This document shows positions 1 to 6,379 of a stretch of 6,480 bases of DNA, piece by piece (the first letter of the stretch is position 1; each line of letters begins with the position of its first letter). The notes beneath the pieces were generated by a model. The model did no database searches, was not told the DNA's origin, and saw nothing but the letters and a program-made list of their open reading frames with translations. The position numbers and the translations under genes were made by a program. The stretch covers positions 1 through 6,480 of the forward strand of contig JAZONV010000066.1 of NCBI GenBank assembly GCA_045654685.1. Reading direction: 5' to 3'. The DNA is from RGIG1828 sp045654685 (GTDB lineage Bacteria; Bacillota; Clostridia; UMGS1810).

Positions 1-225
1 AACATTACACCGTCAATGTCAAGAAAGGGCAACCCATATGACAACGCTTTAGCAGAAAATTTCTTTTCTATTCTCAAAACAGAGTGTATTTATCGAACGA
101 AACTGCAAACCTATGAGGAGGCACGCCTTCTCATAGGTGAATACATCCATTTTTACAACAATGAAAGAATACAACTAAAAACAAAACTGACACCACTCGA
201 AAAGCTGCTTAAATTTTATTTTTAA
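1..225 (+). CDS. IS3-family transposase OrfB, C-terminal part (5' end outside window)
   Basis: The frame is open from base 1 and ends at TAA 223-225, giving 74 visible residues. The sequence around residues 7-29 carries the typical IS3 OrfB pattern SRKGNPYDNA, followed by AENFFSILKTE. The Glu at bases 55-57 fits the last acidic residue of the DDE catalytic triad, and the Lys seven residues later is the usual partner. The tail YNNERIQLKTKLTPLEK is also typical of this family. In the family this DD(35)E integrase-like enzyme cuts and joins DNA ends and is normally made as an OrfAB fusion by frameshifting. The ATG at 16 is internal, not a start. Whether the full gene is intact cannot be judged from this window. 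The same-direction orfA at 6380 belongs to another IS copy. Confidence 0.93.
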   Translation, partial: NITPSMSRKGNPYDNALAENFFSILKTECIYRTKLQTYEEARLLIGEYIHFYNNERIQLKTKLTPLEKLLKFYF

Positions 226-233
226 CTACCATA

Positions 234-282
234 AAGGGGATGTAAATTACTTCTTGCGAATTAATTTACATCCCCTTATTTT
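234..282 (+). terminator. Strong hairpin, probable bidirectional terminator between transposase and araC-type gene
   Basis: Bases 234-249 pair perfectly with 262-277 (16 bp, AAGGGGATGTAAATTA against its complement). Three more pairs (251-253 with 258-260) follow inside a single mismatch, around a small loop. On the plus strand the stem runs into TTATTTT (276-282), which suits rho-independent termination of the transposase transcript. On the minus strand only a short TTT follows, so termination of the convergent araC-type transcript is plausible but weaker. It may also be part of the IS end structure. Confidence 0.7.
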
Positions 283-320
283 CCAAATTTCTATATTTCA
301 AAGTAACTCAACTGCTTTTT

Positions 321-1121
321 TCAGCATTTCTTTTTAAAGTTTCCGGGAGTTGTGCCCATATATTTGGCAAACAGTTTCCCGAAATATTTCACATCACTTA
401 TTCCAACCCTTTCCGCCACTTCCGAAATGTTGTATTTCCCGCTTTTTAAAAGCTCGGCACCACGGCGTATTCTGAGAGTGTTTCTGAAATCCACCGGAGA
501 CGTCCCCTTACACTCAAAGAAAAGTCTTCTGAAATTTGCCGGAGAAAGATATGACATTTTTGCAAGGTCGTCTATGGAAAAATCTTTTGCAAAATTGCTT
601 TCTATGTATGTTATTGCATTTTTAATGGGACTGTATTTGCCATCGGACTCTCCCTGCTTTGTGTCACGAGCCATTTCGCAGATGAGTTTCAGACACAAAG
701 ACGTACGCTCAAGCCAGTTGAAAGGGTCTTTGTCTTCCGTTTTGTCTGCAAGTTCACGGAGAAGTCCGTCATATATGCAGAACTTGTCACGGAAAAGAAT
801 TGATGGTTCATCACCAAAACTTATTTCTCGCCCGTCAGCATCACCCAGAGCAAGATCAACCACCACAAAATCCGATTTTTCAAACCACTCGGACAAGTAC
901 CCTGTGTTACGTGGAAGATATATCATATCCCTCGCCGAGGCACAAAGTTCTTTCTCACCCAGAGAAAAACGTACACTTCCGCCGGTTATATACACAAAGC
1001 GTTCGGTGGGTTCCGGATTCATCAGGTATCGATGACTTTTCTGAACAGAACAACATTCTATTCTCAAATTAACAACCGCAAGCCGTTCTGCAGCATTGTA
1101 TGCAAGGTCATCTATTTTCAT
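321..1121 (-). CDS. AraC-family transcriptional regulator
   Basis: This encodes 266 residues. Residues about 15-95 form an AraC-type cupin-like sensor (a GGSVRFSLGEKEL strand pair and RDMIYLPRNTGY). Residues about 165-264 form the DNA-binding domain with two helix-turn-helices: about 182-203 (FSIDDLAKMSYLSPANFRRL) and about 231-252 (NISEVAERVGISDVKYFGKL), ending in the usual TTPGNFKKK. The length is normal for the family, and there is no signal peptide or membrane segment. The start at 1121 is chosen because GAGGTG (1129-1134) lies 7 nt upstream. A TTG at 1166 would add 15 residues but has no ribosome binding site and falls in the loop of an inverted repeat. Such proteins usually sense a sugar and activate a neighbouring catabolic operon. 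Here the divergent neighbour is a glycosidase, so I infer that it controls that gene and perhaps itself. The ligand is unknown. Confidence 0.93.
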   Translation of the reverse strand: MKIDDLAYNAAERLAVVNLRIECCSVQKSHRYLMNPEPTERFVYITGGSVRFSLGEKELCASARDMIYLPRNTGYLSEWFEKSDFVVVDLALGDADGREISFGDEPSILFRDKFCIYDGLLRELADKTEDKDPFNWLERTSLCLKLICEMARDTKQGESDGKYSPIKNAITYIESNFAKDFSIDDLAKMSYLSPANFRRLFFECKGTSPVDFRNTLRIRRGAELLKSGKYNISEVAERVGISDVKYFGKLFAKYMGTTPGNFKKKC

Positions 1122-1150
1122 TATCCAACACCTCAAAGAGAAGTTTCCTT

Positions 1151-1190
1151 TAGCCTTAACAACCAACGCTGAAGATGATTGTTAAGGCTA
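1151..1190. repeat. Perfect 12-bp inverted repeat in the araC-type leader
   Basis: TAGCCTTAACAA at 1151-1162 is mirrored exactly by TTGTTAAGGCTA at 1179-1190, with 16 bp between. It lies between the regulator start codon (1121) and its predicted promoter (1200-1228), so the leader RNA would begin almost exactly with this stem. There is no T-run after it on either strand, so it is not a terminator. It could be an operator (self-regulation) or a 5'-end RNA hairpin. Confidence 0.85.
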
Positions 1191-1199
1191 CTGATGAAA

Positions 1200-1228
1200 A
1201 TTATATCATTATGATGTTTCATAGTCAA
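1200..1228 (-). promoter_or_regulatory. Sigma-70-type promoter for the AraC-family gene
   Basis: Read on the minus strand, TTGACT (1223-1228) and TATAAT (1200-1205) are separated by exactly 17 bp. This is one mismatch in total from consensus. Transcription would start near 1193, giving a leader of about 70 nt that includes the inverted repeat 1151-1190 and the ribosome binding site 1129-1134. Confidence 0.8.
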
Positions 1229-1265
1229 GACGCAATTTTTTACGAAAAACTTATTGATTTGTCCC

Positions 1266-1294
1266 CTGACACATCAGATAAAATGTGCTATACT
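1266..1294 (+). promoter_or_regulatory. Candidate upstream promoter (P1) for the glycosidase gene
   Basis: CTGACA (1266-1271) and TATACT (1289-1294) have a 17-bp spacer, each box one base from consensus. The -35 box lies 37 bp from the -35 of the divergent regulator promoter, a back-to-back arrangement usual for AraC-controlled pairs. The leader to the ATG at 1479 would be about 178 nt and would contain the cre-like site. The call is by motif only. Confidence 0.55.
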
Positions 1295-1362
1295 TACTGT
1301 ATGTAATATGTGTGGAAACACAAGACTAACTATTCATCACAAAACAAAACTCATGTGAAAAA

Positions 1363-1377
1363 AGGAAAGCGGTTGCG
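1363..1377 (+). promoter_or_regulatory. cre-like catabolite control site
   Basis: The core GGAAAGCGGTTGC resembles the Firmicute CcpA operator (WTGAAAGCGYTWWCW). By my count 11 of 15 positions agree, including the full AAAGCG core. It lies upstream of candidate promoter P2 and downstream of P1, where binding could block elongation from P1. Another LacI-family repressor could use a similar site. The call is by resemblance only. Confidence 0.35.
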
Positions 1378-1408
1378 AATTATACAAACATTGTTGTGTT
1401 TTTATAAG

Positions 1409-1437
1409 TTTACTCACATATATGTTTGATTTATAAT
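1409..1437 (+). promoter_or_regulatory. Candidate proximal promoter (P2) for the glycosidase gene
   Basis: TTTACT (1409-1414) and a perfect TATAAT (1432-1437) are separated by 17 bp. The start would be near 1444, giving a leader of about 35 nt before the ATG at 1479. The -35 box is imperfect (4 of 6), as is common for promoters needing an activator. The region is AT-rich, so chance matches are possible. Confidence 0.5.
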
Positions 1438-1478
1438 GATAATAAGAAATATAATGATGTATAAGCGAGGTTGGGATT

Positions 1479-3806
1479 ATGTCACATGCTTACATAAAAA
1501 ATTATAATGGTGCACCGACTATAATGATTGATGGAAAGCCATATCCGCCTATGACTATGACAACAGATATAAAGGACAAGAAATACTTGAAAAAGCTTGG
1601 CGAATCGGGCATTAAAATATATTACATTATGGCCAATACTCGTTGGAATCAACCGGGAGATCCCAATTTTGAATTAAAACAGCCAAAATGGGCATGGTTT
1701 CTGACACCTGATTTAAGGACAGATGGCATAAGTCAAACTGTAGAAGATATAAACACTCTGTTAGAAGCCGTACCTGATGCGTATATTTTTTTGAGACTGA
1801 ATGTAGCACCCCCATGTGATTGGGTAAACGATAATCCACAGGAACAAGTACGATATAGTGATGGAAGCACATATCCTGTAATATGCACTACAGTCAGCAG
1901 ATTTGACACACTTGACGGTATGCATTCGCTATGTTCCGAAAAATGGCGTCAGATGGCAAGTGATGCTGTGGATGAATACTTCAGAGAAATCGAAAAATTT
2001 GATTGCTTTGACCGTGTTATTGGTTTCTTTTTGTGTGCAGGCGGAACATCTGAATGGTATTATCCATTAGAACTGATAAAAGAAAATGGTGCCTATGGAG
2101 ATTTTTCGGAACCATTCAAAAGAGAATACACAAAATATCTCACCGCCAAATATAAAAGCGATGAAAACCTAAAAAAAGTGTGGAAAAGAAACGATGCAGA
2201 GCTTGAAAACCCAATAATCCCCACTAAAGAAGAACGGGTATATATTAATGATATTGACGACAGAATATTACATACGCTTAATGTATGGGAGCGAGAAGTA
2301 CGCGGTGCAAAAATAGATCATGCAACATCAAGTGAAAATAATATTGGTTTGTTTCTTAACGCAAACAAAAATCAGCACGTGGCAGATTTTTATCAAGCGT
2401 GGTGTGAATCCACCGCAAATACAATTATATATTTTGCTGAAATACTCAAGAAAAGATATCCTGATTTACTTGTAGGTTCATTTTACGGTGCCTTGGGATG
2501 TACGGAATATTATGATGCATCCACATCAACTGCCACTCTCAAGGTGCTTGATTCGGGCTATGTGGATTTTCTTGCCGCACCGGGTGTATACAATAACCGA
2601 GAACCGGGCGGACATATAGCACAGAGAGAAATGCAGGATTCATTCAGACTTAGAAATCGGATATTCATAAGTGAAGCTGATATCCGCACACATCTTTCTA
2701 ATCCATGGATGCCCAGGGAAGCGGCAGAGGTATACAACATTAAAGATTCCCTTACGGTACTGAAACGAGAATTTGCATCCGTACTGTGTGATGACATTAA
2801 TGCATGGTGGTTTGATATGGGCGGAGATTGGTATAATGACGAAGATATACTAAGCCTATTTAAAAGACAGCAAGAAGTTGCAAACTATGCATATACACTT
2901 AATCGAAAAAAACACAATGATATTGCTGTTATATATGATTGCGAAAGTATACATTATGTATCGCTACAACTCACAAGACTTGTAGCTGATTATTTCAGAA
3001 CTTCTGATTTGGGGTGCATAGGTACATCGGTTGACTATTATTTTCATAATGATATGGCAAGAGAGGACATGCCTGATTACAAGTTTTATATTATGACTAA
3101 TGTTTATTCGATTACCGATGCCGAGCGTGAAGCTATACAAAGAAAAGCTCGAAAAAACCATGCAGTTTTATTATGGTTATATGCTCCGGGATACATCAAC
3201 CAATCATCAGATATACCAATGCAGATCGAAAATATTGAAAAAACTGTTGGTATGAAAATAGGTATGGATGCATCAACGTACTTCCCATATTTCAAAATAA
3301 ATGAAAAAGCAAAAAATATGCTAAATGGTTTATCAACCGATAAAAAATACGGCTATATTGATAAAAATATCCATAGTAATATCTGGATACAACAAACTGT
3401 GCTTAAAACACCATATGTAAATCCACGTTTTTACATAGACGATGATAGCGCTACAACATTAGGCTCATATTTAAGCGACGGTCGTACATCACTTGCTATG
3501 CGTGAAGCTGACGGATACACAAATATATATTGCTGTACACCGGTGGTGCAAAGCGATATGCTTAGAGAAATAGCACGCTATGCCGGATGCCATATTTATT
3601 CAGACAGCGGTGATTTTGTATATGCCAATGAAAGTTTTGTTGCGATACATGCAAGTTCTGATGGTATTAAGACGCTTGAGTTCAAAACATCTTGCTCCCC
3701 ATATGAAGTGTACGAGAAAAATTATTATGGAAATAATTGCAATAGTATCACCTTTGAAATGAAAAAAGGTGAAACAAAAATGTGGTCGTTAAAAGGAGAA
3801 ATATAG
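1479..3806 (+). CDS. GH42-like (clan GH-A type) glycoside hydrolase, probable beta-glycosidase
   Basis: This is a 775-residue cytoplasmic protein without signal peptide. The opening GAPTIMIDGKPYPPM is a small strand motif seen at the front of many glycosidases of this type. Residues about 30-470 fit a TIM barrel, about 480-640 a GH42-like Rossmann/trimerisation domain (DIAVIYDCES, then YKFYIMTNVYSITDAEREAI), and about 680-775 a small C-terminal beta domain. Proposed catalytic residues are E192 (GGTSEWYY, acid/base after strand 4) and E399 (IFISEADIRTH, nucleophile near strand 7). Usual GH42 enzymes have Asn before the acid/base Glu; here it is Ser191. The start is supported by GAGG (1467-1470), 8 nt upstream. 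The gene is divergent from the AraC-type regulator and so is probably induced by its substrate sugar. Its codons differ from the downstream gene (Ile mostly ATA/ATT), hinting at separate origin. The substrate cannot be read; family placement is by pattern, not search. Confidence 0.7.
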   Translation: MSHAYIKNYNGAPTIMIDGKPYPPMTMTTDIKDKKYLKKLGESGIKIYYIMANTRWNQPGDPNFELKQPKWAWFLTPDLRTDGISQTVEDINTLLEAVPDAYIFLRLNVAPPCDWVNDNPQEQVRYSDGSTYPVICTTVSRFDTLDGMHSLCSEKWRQMASDAVDEYFREIEKFDCFDRVIGFFLCAGGTSEWYYPLELIKENGAYGDFSEPFKREYTKYLTAKYKSDENLKKVWKRNDAELENPIIPTKEERVYINDIDDRILHTLNVWEREVRGAKIDHATSSENNIGLFLNANKNQHVADFYQAWCESTANTIIYFAEILKKRYPDLLVGSFYGALGCTEYYDASTSTATLKVLDSGYVDFLAAPGVYNNREPGGHIAQREMQDSFRLRNRIFISEADIRTHLSNPWMPREAAEVYNIKDSLTVLKREFASVLCDDINAWWFDMGGDWYNDEDILSLFKRQQEVANYAYTLNRKKHNDIAVIYDCESIHYVSLQLTRLVADYFRTSDLGCIGTSVDYYFHNDMAREDMPDYKFYIMTNVYSITDAEREAIQRKARKNHAVLLWLYAPGYINQSSDIPMQIENIEKTVGMKIGMDASTYFPYFKINEKAKNMLNGLSTDKKYGYIDKNIHSNIWIQQTVLKTPYVNPRFYIDDDSATTLGSYLSDGRTSLAMREADGYTNIYCCTPVVQSDMLREIARYAGCHIYSDSGDFVYANESFVAIHASSDGIKTLEFKTSCSPYEVYEKNYYGNNCNSITFEMKKGETKMWSLKGEI

Positions 3807-3866
3807 GTGTAAAAACTCCGGTTCAAGAAAATAAAAGTGAAGCGAACATTATGAATATTAAATTTC

Positions 3867-3896
3867 TTGAAAAGGAGTATTTAAACACAGTATAGC
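3867..3896 (+). promoter_or_regulatory. Possible promoter for the RdhA/QueG-like gene
   Basis: TTGAAA (3867-3872) and TATAGC (3891-3896) stand 18 bp apart in the spacer after the glycosidase. Two further TATAAT boxes (3925-3930, 3933-3938) lie closer to the gene but have no -35 match at 16-18 bp. The whole spacer (3807-3952) is very AT-rich, so the choice is uncertain. Some internal promoter is likely, given the 146-base gap. Confidence 0.35.
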
Positions 3897-3898
3897 AT

Positions 3899-3918
3899 AT
3901 ATCCGTAAAAACGGATAT
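3899..3918 (+). other. Small perfect hairpin in the spacer before the RdhA/QueG-like gene
   Basis: ATATCCGT (3899-3906) and ACGGATAT (3911-3918) pair fully around an AAAA loop. Only TTTAAA follows, so it is a weak terminator at best for the glycosidase transcript. It could equally be a leader hairpin or an operator for the next gene. No other terminator is visible after the glycosidase. Confidence 0.4.
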
Positions 3919-3952
3919 TTAAACTATAATTATATAATACAAGGAATTAATT

Positions 3953-6274
3953 ATGGATAATAAACTCACCCTTGCTGTCAAGGATCTTGCATACAGACTC
4001 GGTGCAGACCTTGTGGGCGTTGCAAACATAGAACGCTATGACGATGCACCAATAAGAATGAGCCCTCAGGGTATTCTCCCCGCAGCAAAATCAGTTGTAG
4101 TTTGCGCAGTGCATCACCCGGATGCTGCAATCGAACTTGGCGGAGAAAAGCACCCCCAGGAAATCGGTCCCTATTCAATTCAGTACATAATGAACGATAA
4201 ACTTGATGTTCTTTCATTCAAGATTGCACGTTACCTTGACGATTTAGGCTATAAAACTGTGCCTATCGCAAGTTCAAACATCTGGCGCTACAGAGGATAT
4301 AAGGATATGGATGCAACCTTTGCTCCCGACATCAGCCACATCTACGGTGGTGTGTGTGCAGGACTTGGTGAACTTGGTTGGAACGGCCTTTGTATCACTC
4401 CCGAATATGGTGCACGTAACCGTTTTATCTCAATTATTACCGAAGCAGAACTTACACCCACTCCCATGTATAACGGAGAAAAAATCTGTGACATGTGCGG
4501 AGAATGTATCCGCAACTGTCCCACAGATGCATACAGAAAAGAATGCAACGGAAAGAAAAAAATTGTTGTTGAAGGCAGAGAATATTCCTTCTGCAACAAA
4601 AACCTCTGGCGTTGCGCATGGGGTGAACACTTTGACATCGACCTTGATTTGCCGATTCCCGATGTTGTGGACGAAAAAGTTCTTCTTGAACACGTTGCAA
4701 AATATGGAATGCGCGGCGGAGAATTTGGTGTGTGTCTCAAAATATGCTTGCCCAAAAACTTACGTGAATGGGATAAGGATTACTGTCAGAAAACAGCACG
4801 CCGTAAACGTCATGTGACACCATCAGACCTTCCGGTACACCGTAGTGTTTATGACAAACTTCTTGTTCACGCAAGAGAATGGGATATTGACAGCGTTCAC
4901 TTCATCTCTCCCGAAAGCCTTGCAAAAGCAAATATAGACATCAAAAAAGAACTTCCCGATGGCGTTGGTGCAATTCTCATCACATCACGCTATCAGATTC
5001 CCGCAGGTTCAAAAATCGACCACGATTCAAGTCTTAAACACATTGAAAACTTTGACAGTAACCACAAGTCAAAAGCGGATGCAATTGACAGTTATGCTCG
5101 TATTGCCCGTTTCAATGCCGACTTCACAGAACTTGATATGTGCCGTGAACTTGAAAACCTGGGATACACAGCACTTCCAAAATGCAGTCTTGACCACGAA
5201 GCATTCAAAGAACTTTGTGGTGTTAAAGAAACAGAAAACACATTTGTTATCACATCTCTCATTCTTGCAAGTGCGCCATTTGCTGATTTTGCGGCAACAG
5301 ACATCGGTGCAATGGATGCATCAAAGAATATTAAAAACCAACTTAAAATACTTGCAAAAGAAAAAGGTGCAGACCTCTTTGGTGTTGCTTCTGCCGAAAC
5401 AATCGATTCAATAACAGAACAGCTCCGCAAAATTCACGATGGCAAAACCGTGTTCAGCGTTCTTGACAAAAACACTCGTATGATGCCTTTTGACCCTGTT
5501 GTGTCCGAACACAAACGTGAATTCACAGCAACAAAAGATTTGCTTTCAGATGCAAAATCCGTTATTGTTATGGGTATGCACTATCCTGAAACCCCCGTTG
5601 AACGTCTCGGAAAACCCCCTGCAGAAGCAGTTGGTCCATATGTATTCACCCAGTATGAAGTAAACCGTCTCACAGGACACCTTGCATATTCCATATGCCG
5701 AGCCCTCAATGCCCTTGGCTATGAAGCGGTATATACTCATAATCTTACAGGTGCAGGCTCTACCGTAGGAAGCCCCAGAGGTCAGTTTAACGGTGCAACA
5801 TGTAATGCTATAGAAGCTGTTGCGGCAGGTCTTGGAAAAATGGCACTCAACGGTTCTGTTGAAACCGAGGAATTTGGTATACATCAGCGTTTTGTTGCAA
5901 TAGTTACAAATGCCGACCTTGAAAGCGATGAAGTTAAAGAAGGTCTTGCAAAGACATGTGCAGGATGCGAAAGATGTCTCTCCGCCTGCCCCACAGGTGC
6001 TCTCAGAAAAGAAGCCATCACAGAACTTGACGTTGCAGGCAAGAAAGTTACATATCTCCCTGCAGATGCAAATCGCTGTGACTGGGCAACAAAATTCTCA
6101 CTTGTGACCGAAGAAGGAAATATGTATACAGGAAACTATACAGATGTTCCATGTCCCGAAACAGTAACAGCAGAGGCTCTCGACTCCGCTCTTCGCCAGA
6201 TGGATCCGGTGCTCAAATTCCGTCCGGTTACCGGAGAAAAATGTATTGTAAATTGTCCTCTCGGACTTGAATAA
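3953..6274 (+). CDS. Three-module QueG/RdhA-superfamily iron-sulfur (probable corrinoid) protein
   Basis: This is a 773-residue protein, cytoplasmic (no Tat or Sec signal). Module 1 (about 1-285) has GADLVGVA (17-24), LPAAKSVVV (42-50), GLGELGWNGLCITPEYG (137-153) and CDMCGECIRNCP (Cys179/182/185/189), then Cys221, Cys261 and Cys265. Module 2 (about 295-450) repeats the first part in eroded form and lacks the GLG motif and clusters. Module 3 (about 455-773) has GADLFGVA (472-479), GLGKMALNG (626-634), CAGCERCLSACP (Cys669/672/675/679), Cys709, Cys764 and Cys768. Family knowledge: QueG and reductive dehalogenases use cobalamin plus two [4Fe-4S] clusters for reductive chemistry. Module 1 resembles the RdhA TPEYG..R signature more than QueG, which usually has a GWxGK motif and a HEAT-like tail, missing here. 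AAGGA (3941-3945) sits 7 nt before the ATG. The substrate is unknown; calling it queG or rdhA would go beyond the evidence. Confidence 0.8.
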   Translation: MDNKLTLAVKDLAYRLGADLVGVANIERYDDAPIRMSPQGILPAAKSVVVCAVHHPDAAIELGGEKHPQEIGPYSIQYIMNDKLDVLSFKIARYLDDLGYKTVPIASSNIWRYRGYKDMDATFAPDISHIYGGVCAGLGELGWNGLCITPEYGARNRFISIITEAELTPTPMYNGEKICDMCGECIRNCPTDAYRKECNGKKKIVVEGREYSFCNKNLWRCAWGEHFDIDLDLPIPDVVDEKVLLEHVAKYGMRGGEFGVCLKICLPKNLREWDKDYCQKTARRKRHVTPSDLPVHRSVYDKLLVHAREWDIDSVHFISPESLAKANIDIKKELPDGVGAILITSRYQIPAGSKIDHDSSLKHIENFDSNHKSKADAIDSYARIARFNADFTELDMCRELENLGYTALPKCSLDHEAFKELCGVKETENTFVITSLILASAPFADFAATDIGAMDASKNIKNQLKILAKEKGADLFGVASAETIDSITEQLRKIHDGKTVFSVLDKNTRMMPFDPVVSEHKREFTATKDLLSDAKSVIVMGMHYPETPVERLGKPPAEAVGPYVFTQYEVNRLTGHLAYSICRALNALGYEAVYTHNLTGAGSTVGSPRGQFNGATCNAIEAVAAGLGKMALNGSVETEEFGIHQRFVAIVTNADLESDEVKEGLAKTCAGCERCLSACPTGALRKEAITELDVAGKKVTYLPADANRCDWATKFSLVTEEGNMYTGNYTDVPCPETVTAEALDSALRQMDPVLKFRPVTGEKCIVNCPLGLE

Positions 6275-6339
6275 GAAAAAAATTTTAAGCCCGCACTTGT
6301 GAACGGAACCAGTAAAAACGGACAATAGAAAAAAACATC

Positions 6340-6372
6340 CCCCCTATGGTATAATAAAAATATCATAGGGGG
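6340..6372 (+). promoter_or_regulatory. Hairpin that covers the orfA ribosome binding site
   Basis: Bases 6340-6351 pair with 6361-6372 over 12 positions (eleven Watson-Crick pairs and one G-U), with a 9-nt loop. The right arm contains AGGGGG (6367-6372), the Shine-Dalgarno site 7 nt before the orfA start. Five Ts follow at 6375-6379, so the structure could also end read-through transcripts. Either way it would limit transposase expression from outside transcription. Confidence 0.7.
6350..6355 (+). promoter_or_regulatory. -10 box of the IS orfA promoter, without a visible -35
   Basis: A perfect TATAAT sits in the left arm and loop of the hairpin. The matching -35 position (about 6327-6332) reads AGAAAA, so a complete promoter is not present in this linear copy. 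In circular intermediates of IS3 elements a -35 in the right end is known to join a -10 in the left end; this layout would fit that, by inference. Confidence 0.45.
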
Positions 6373-6379
6373 AATTTTT

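Larger units (their letters stand above)
1..300 (+). mobile_element. Right-hand end of an IS3-family insertion sequence (partial)
   Basis: The window opens inside a transposase reading frame of IS3 type, followed by a hairpin, so at least the 3' end of an insertion sequence is present. The outer boundary is uncertain. An AT-rich stretch ending in TTCA at 297-300 could be a terminal inverted repeat ending in CA, as IS3 elements have, but it is only loosely similar to the complement of the candidate left repeat of the IS at the other end of the window. The left copy may therefore be a different or decayed element. No target duplication can be assessed, because the other end lies outside the window. 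Confidence 0.5.

Noticed and set aside
352..1035. Long open frame on the plus strand opposite the AraC-family gene
   Set aside because: It lies wholly antisense to a clear AraC-type protein, shows no recognisable domain and reads as low-quality Ser/Arg-rich sequence.
1122..1166. 15-residue N-terminal extension of the regulator from a TTG start
   Set aside because: There is no ribosome binding site before the TTG and it falls inside the loop of the inverted repeat, whereas the ATG at 1121 has GAGGTG 7 nt upstream.
1309..1322. TGTGT/ACACA short palindrome downstream of P1
   Set aside because: Only 5-bp arms in AT-rich DNA, not distinguishable from chance.
3851..3895. 14-codon open frame (ATG to TAG) in the spacer after the glycosidase
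   Set aside because: It is very short, has only a weak purine stretch upstream and resembles nothing I know. It overlaps a candidate promoter.
4342..4755. Minus-strand open frames inside the RdhA/QueG-like gene
   Set aside because: They are shadows of a strongly supported coding frame, without start signals or domains.
3905..6322. Shared 11-mer GTAAAAACGGA at 3905-3915 and 6312-6322, considered as an IS scar in the spacer
   Set aside because: A match of this length is expected by chance a few times in a window this size, and the flanking bases do not agree.
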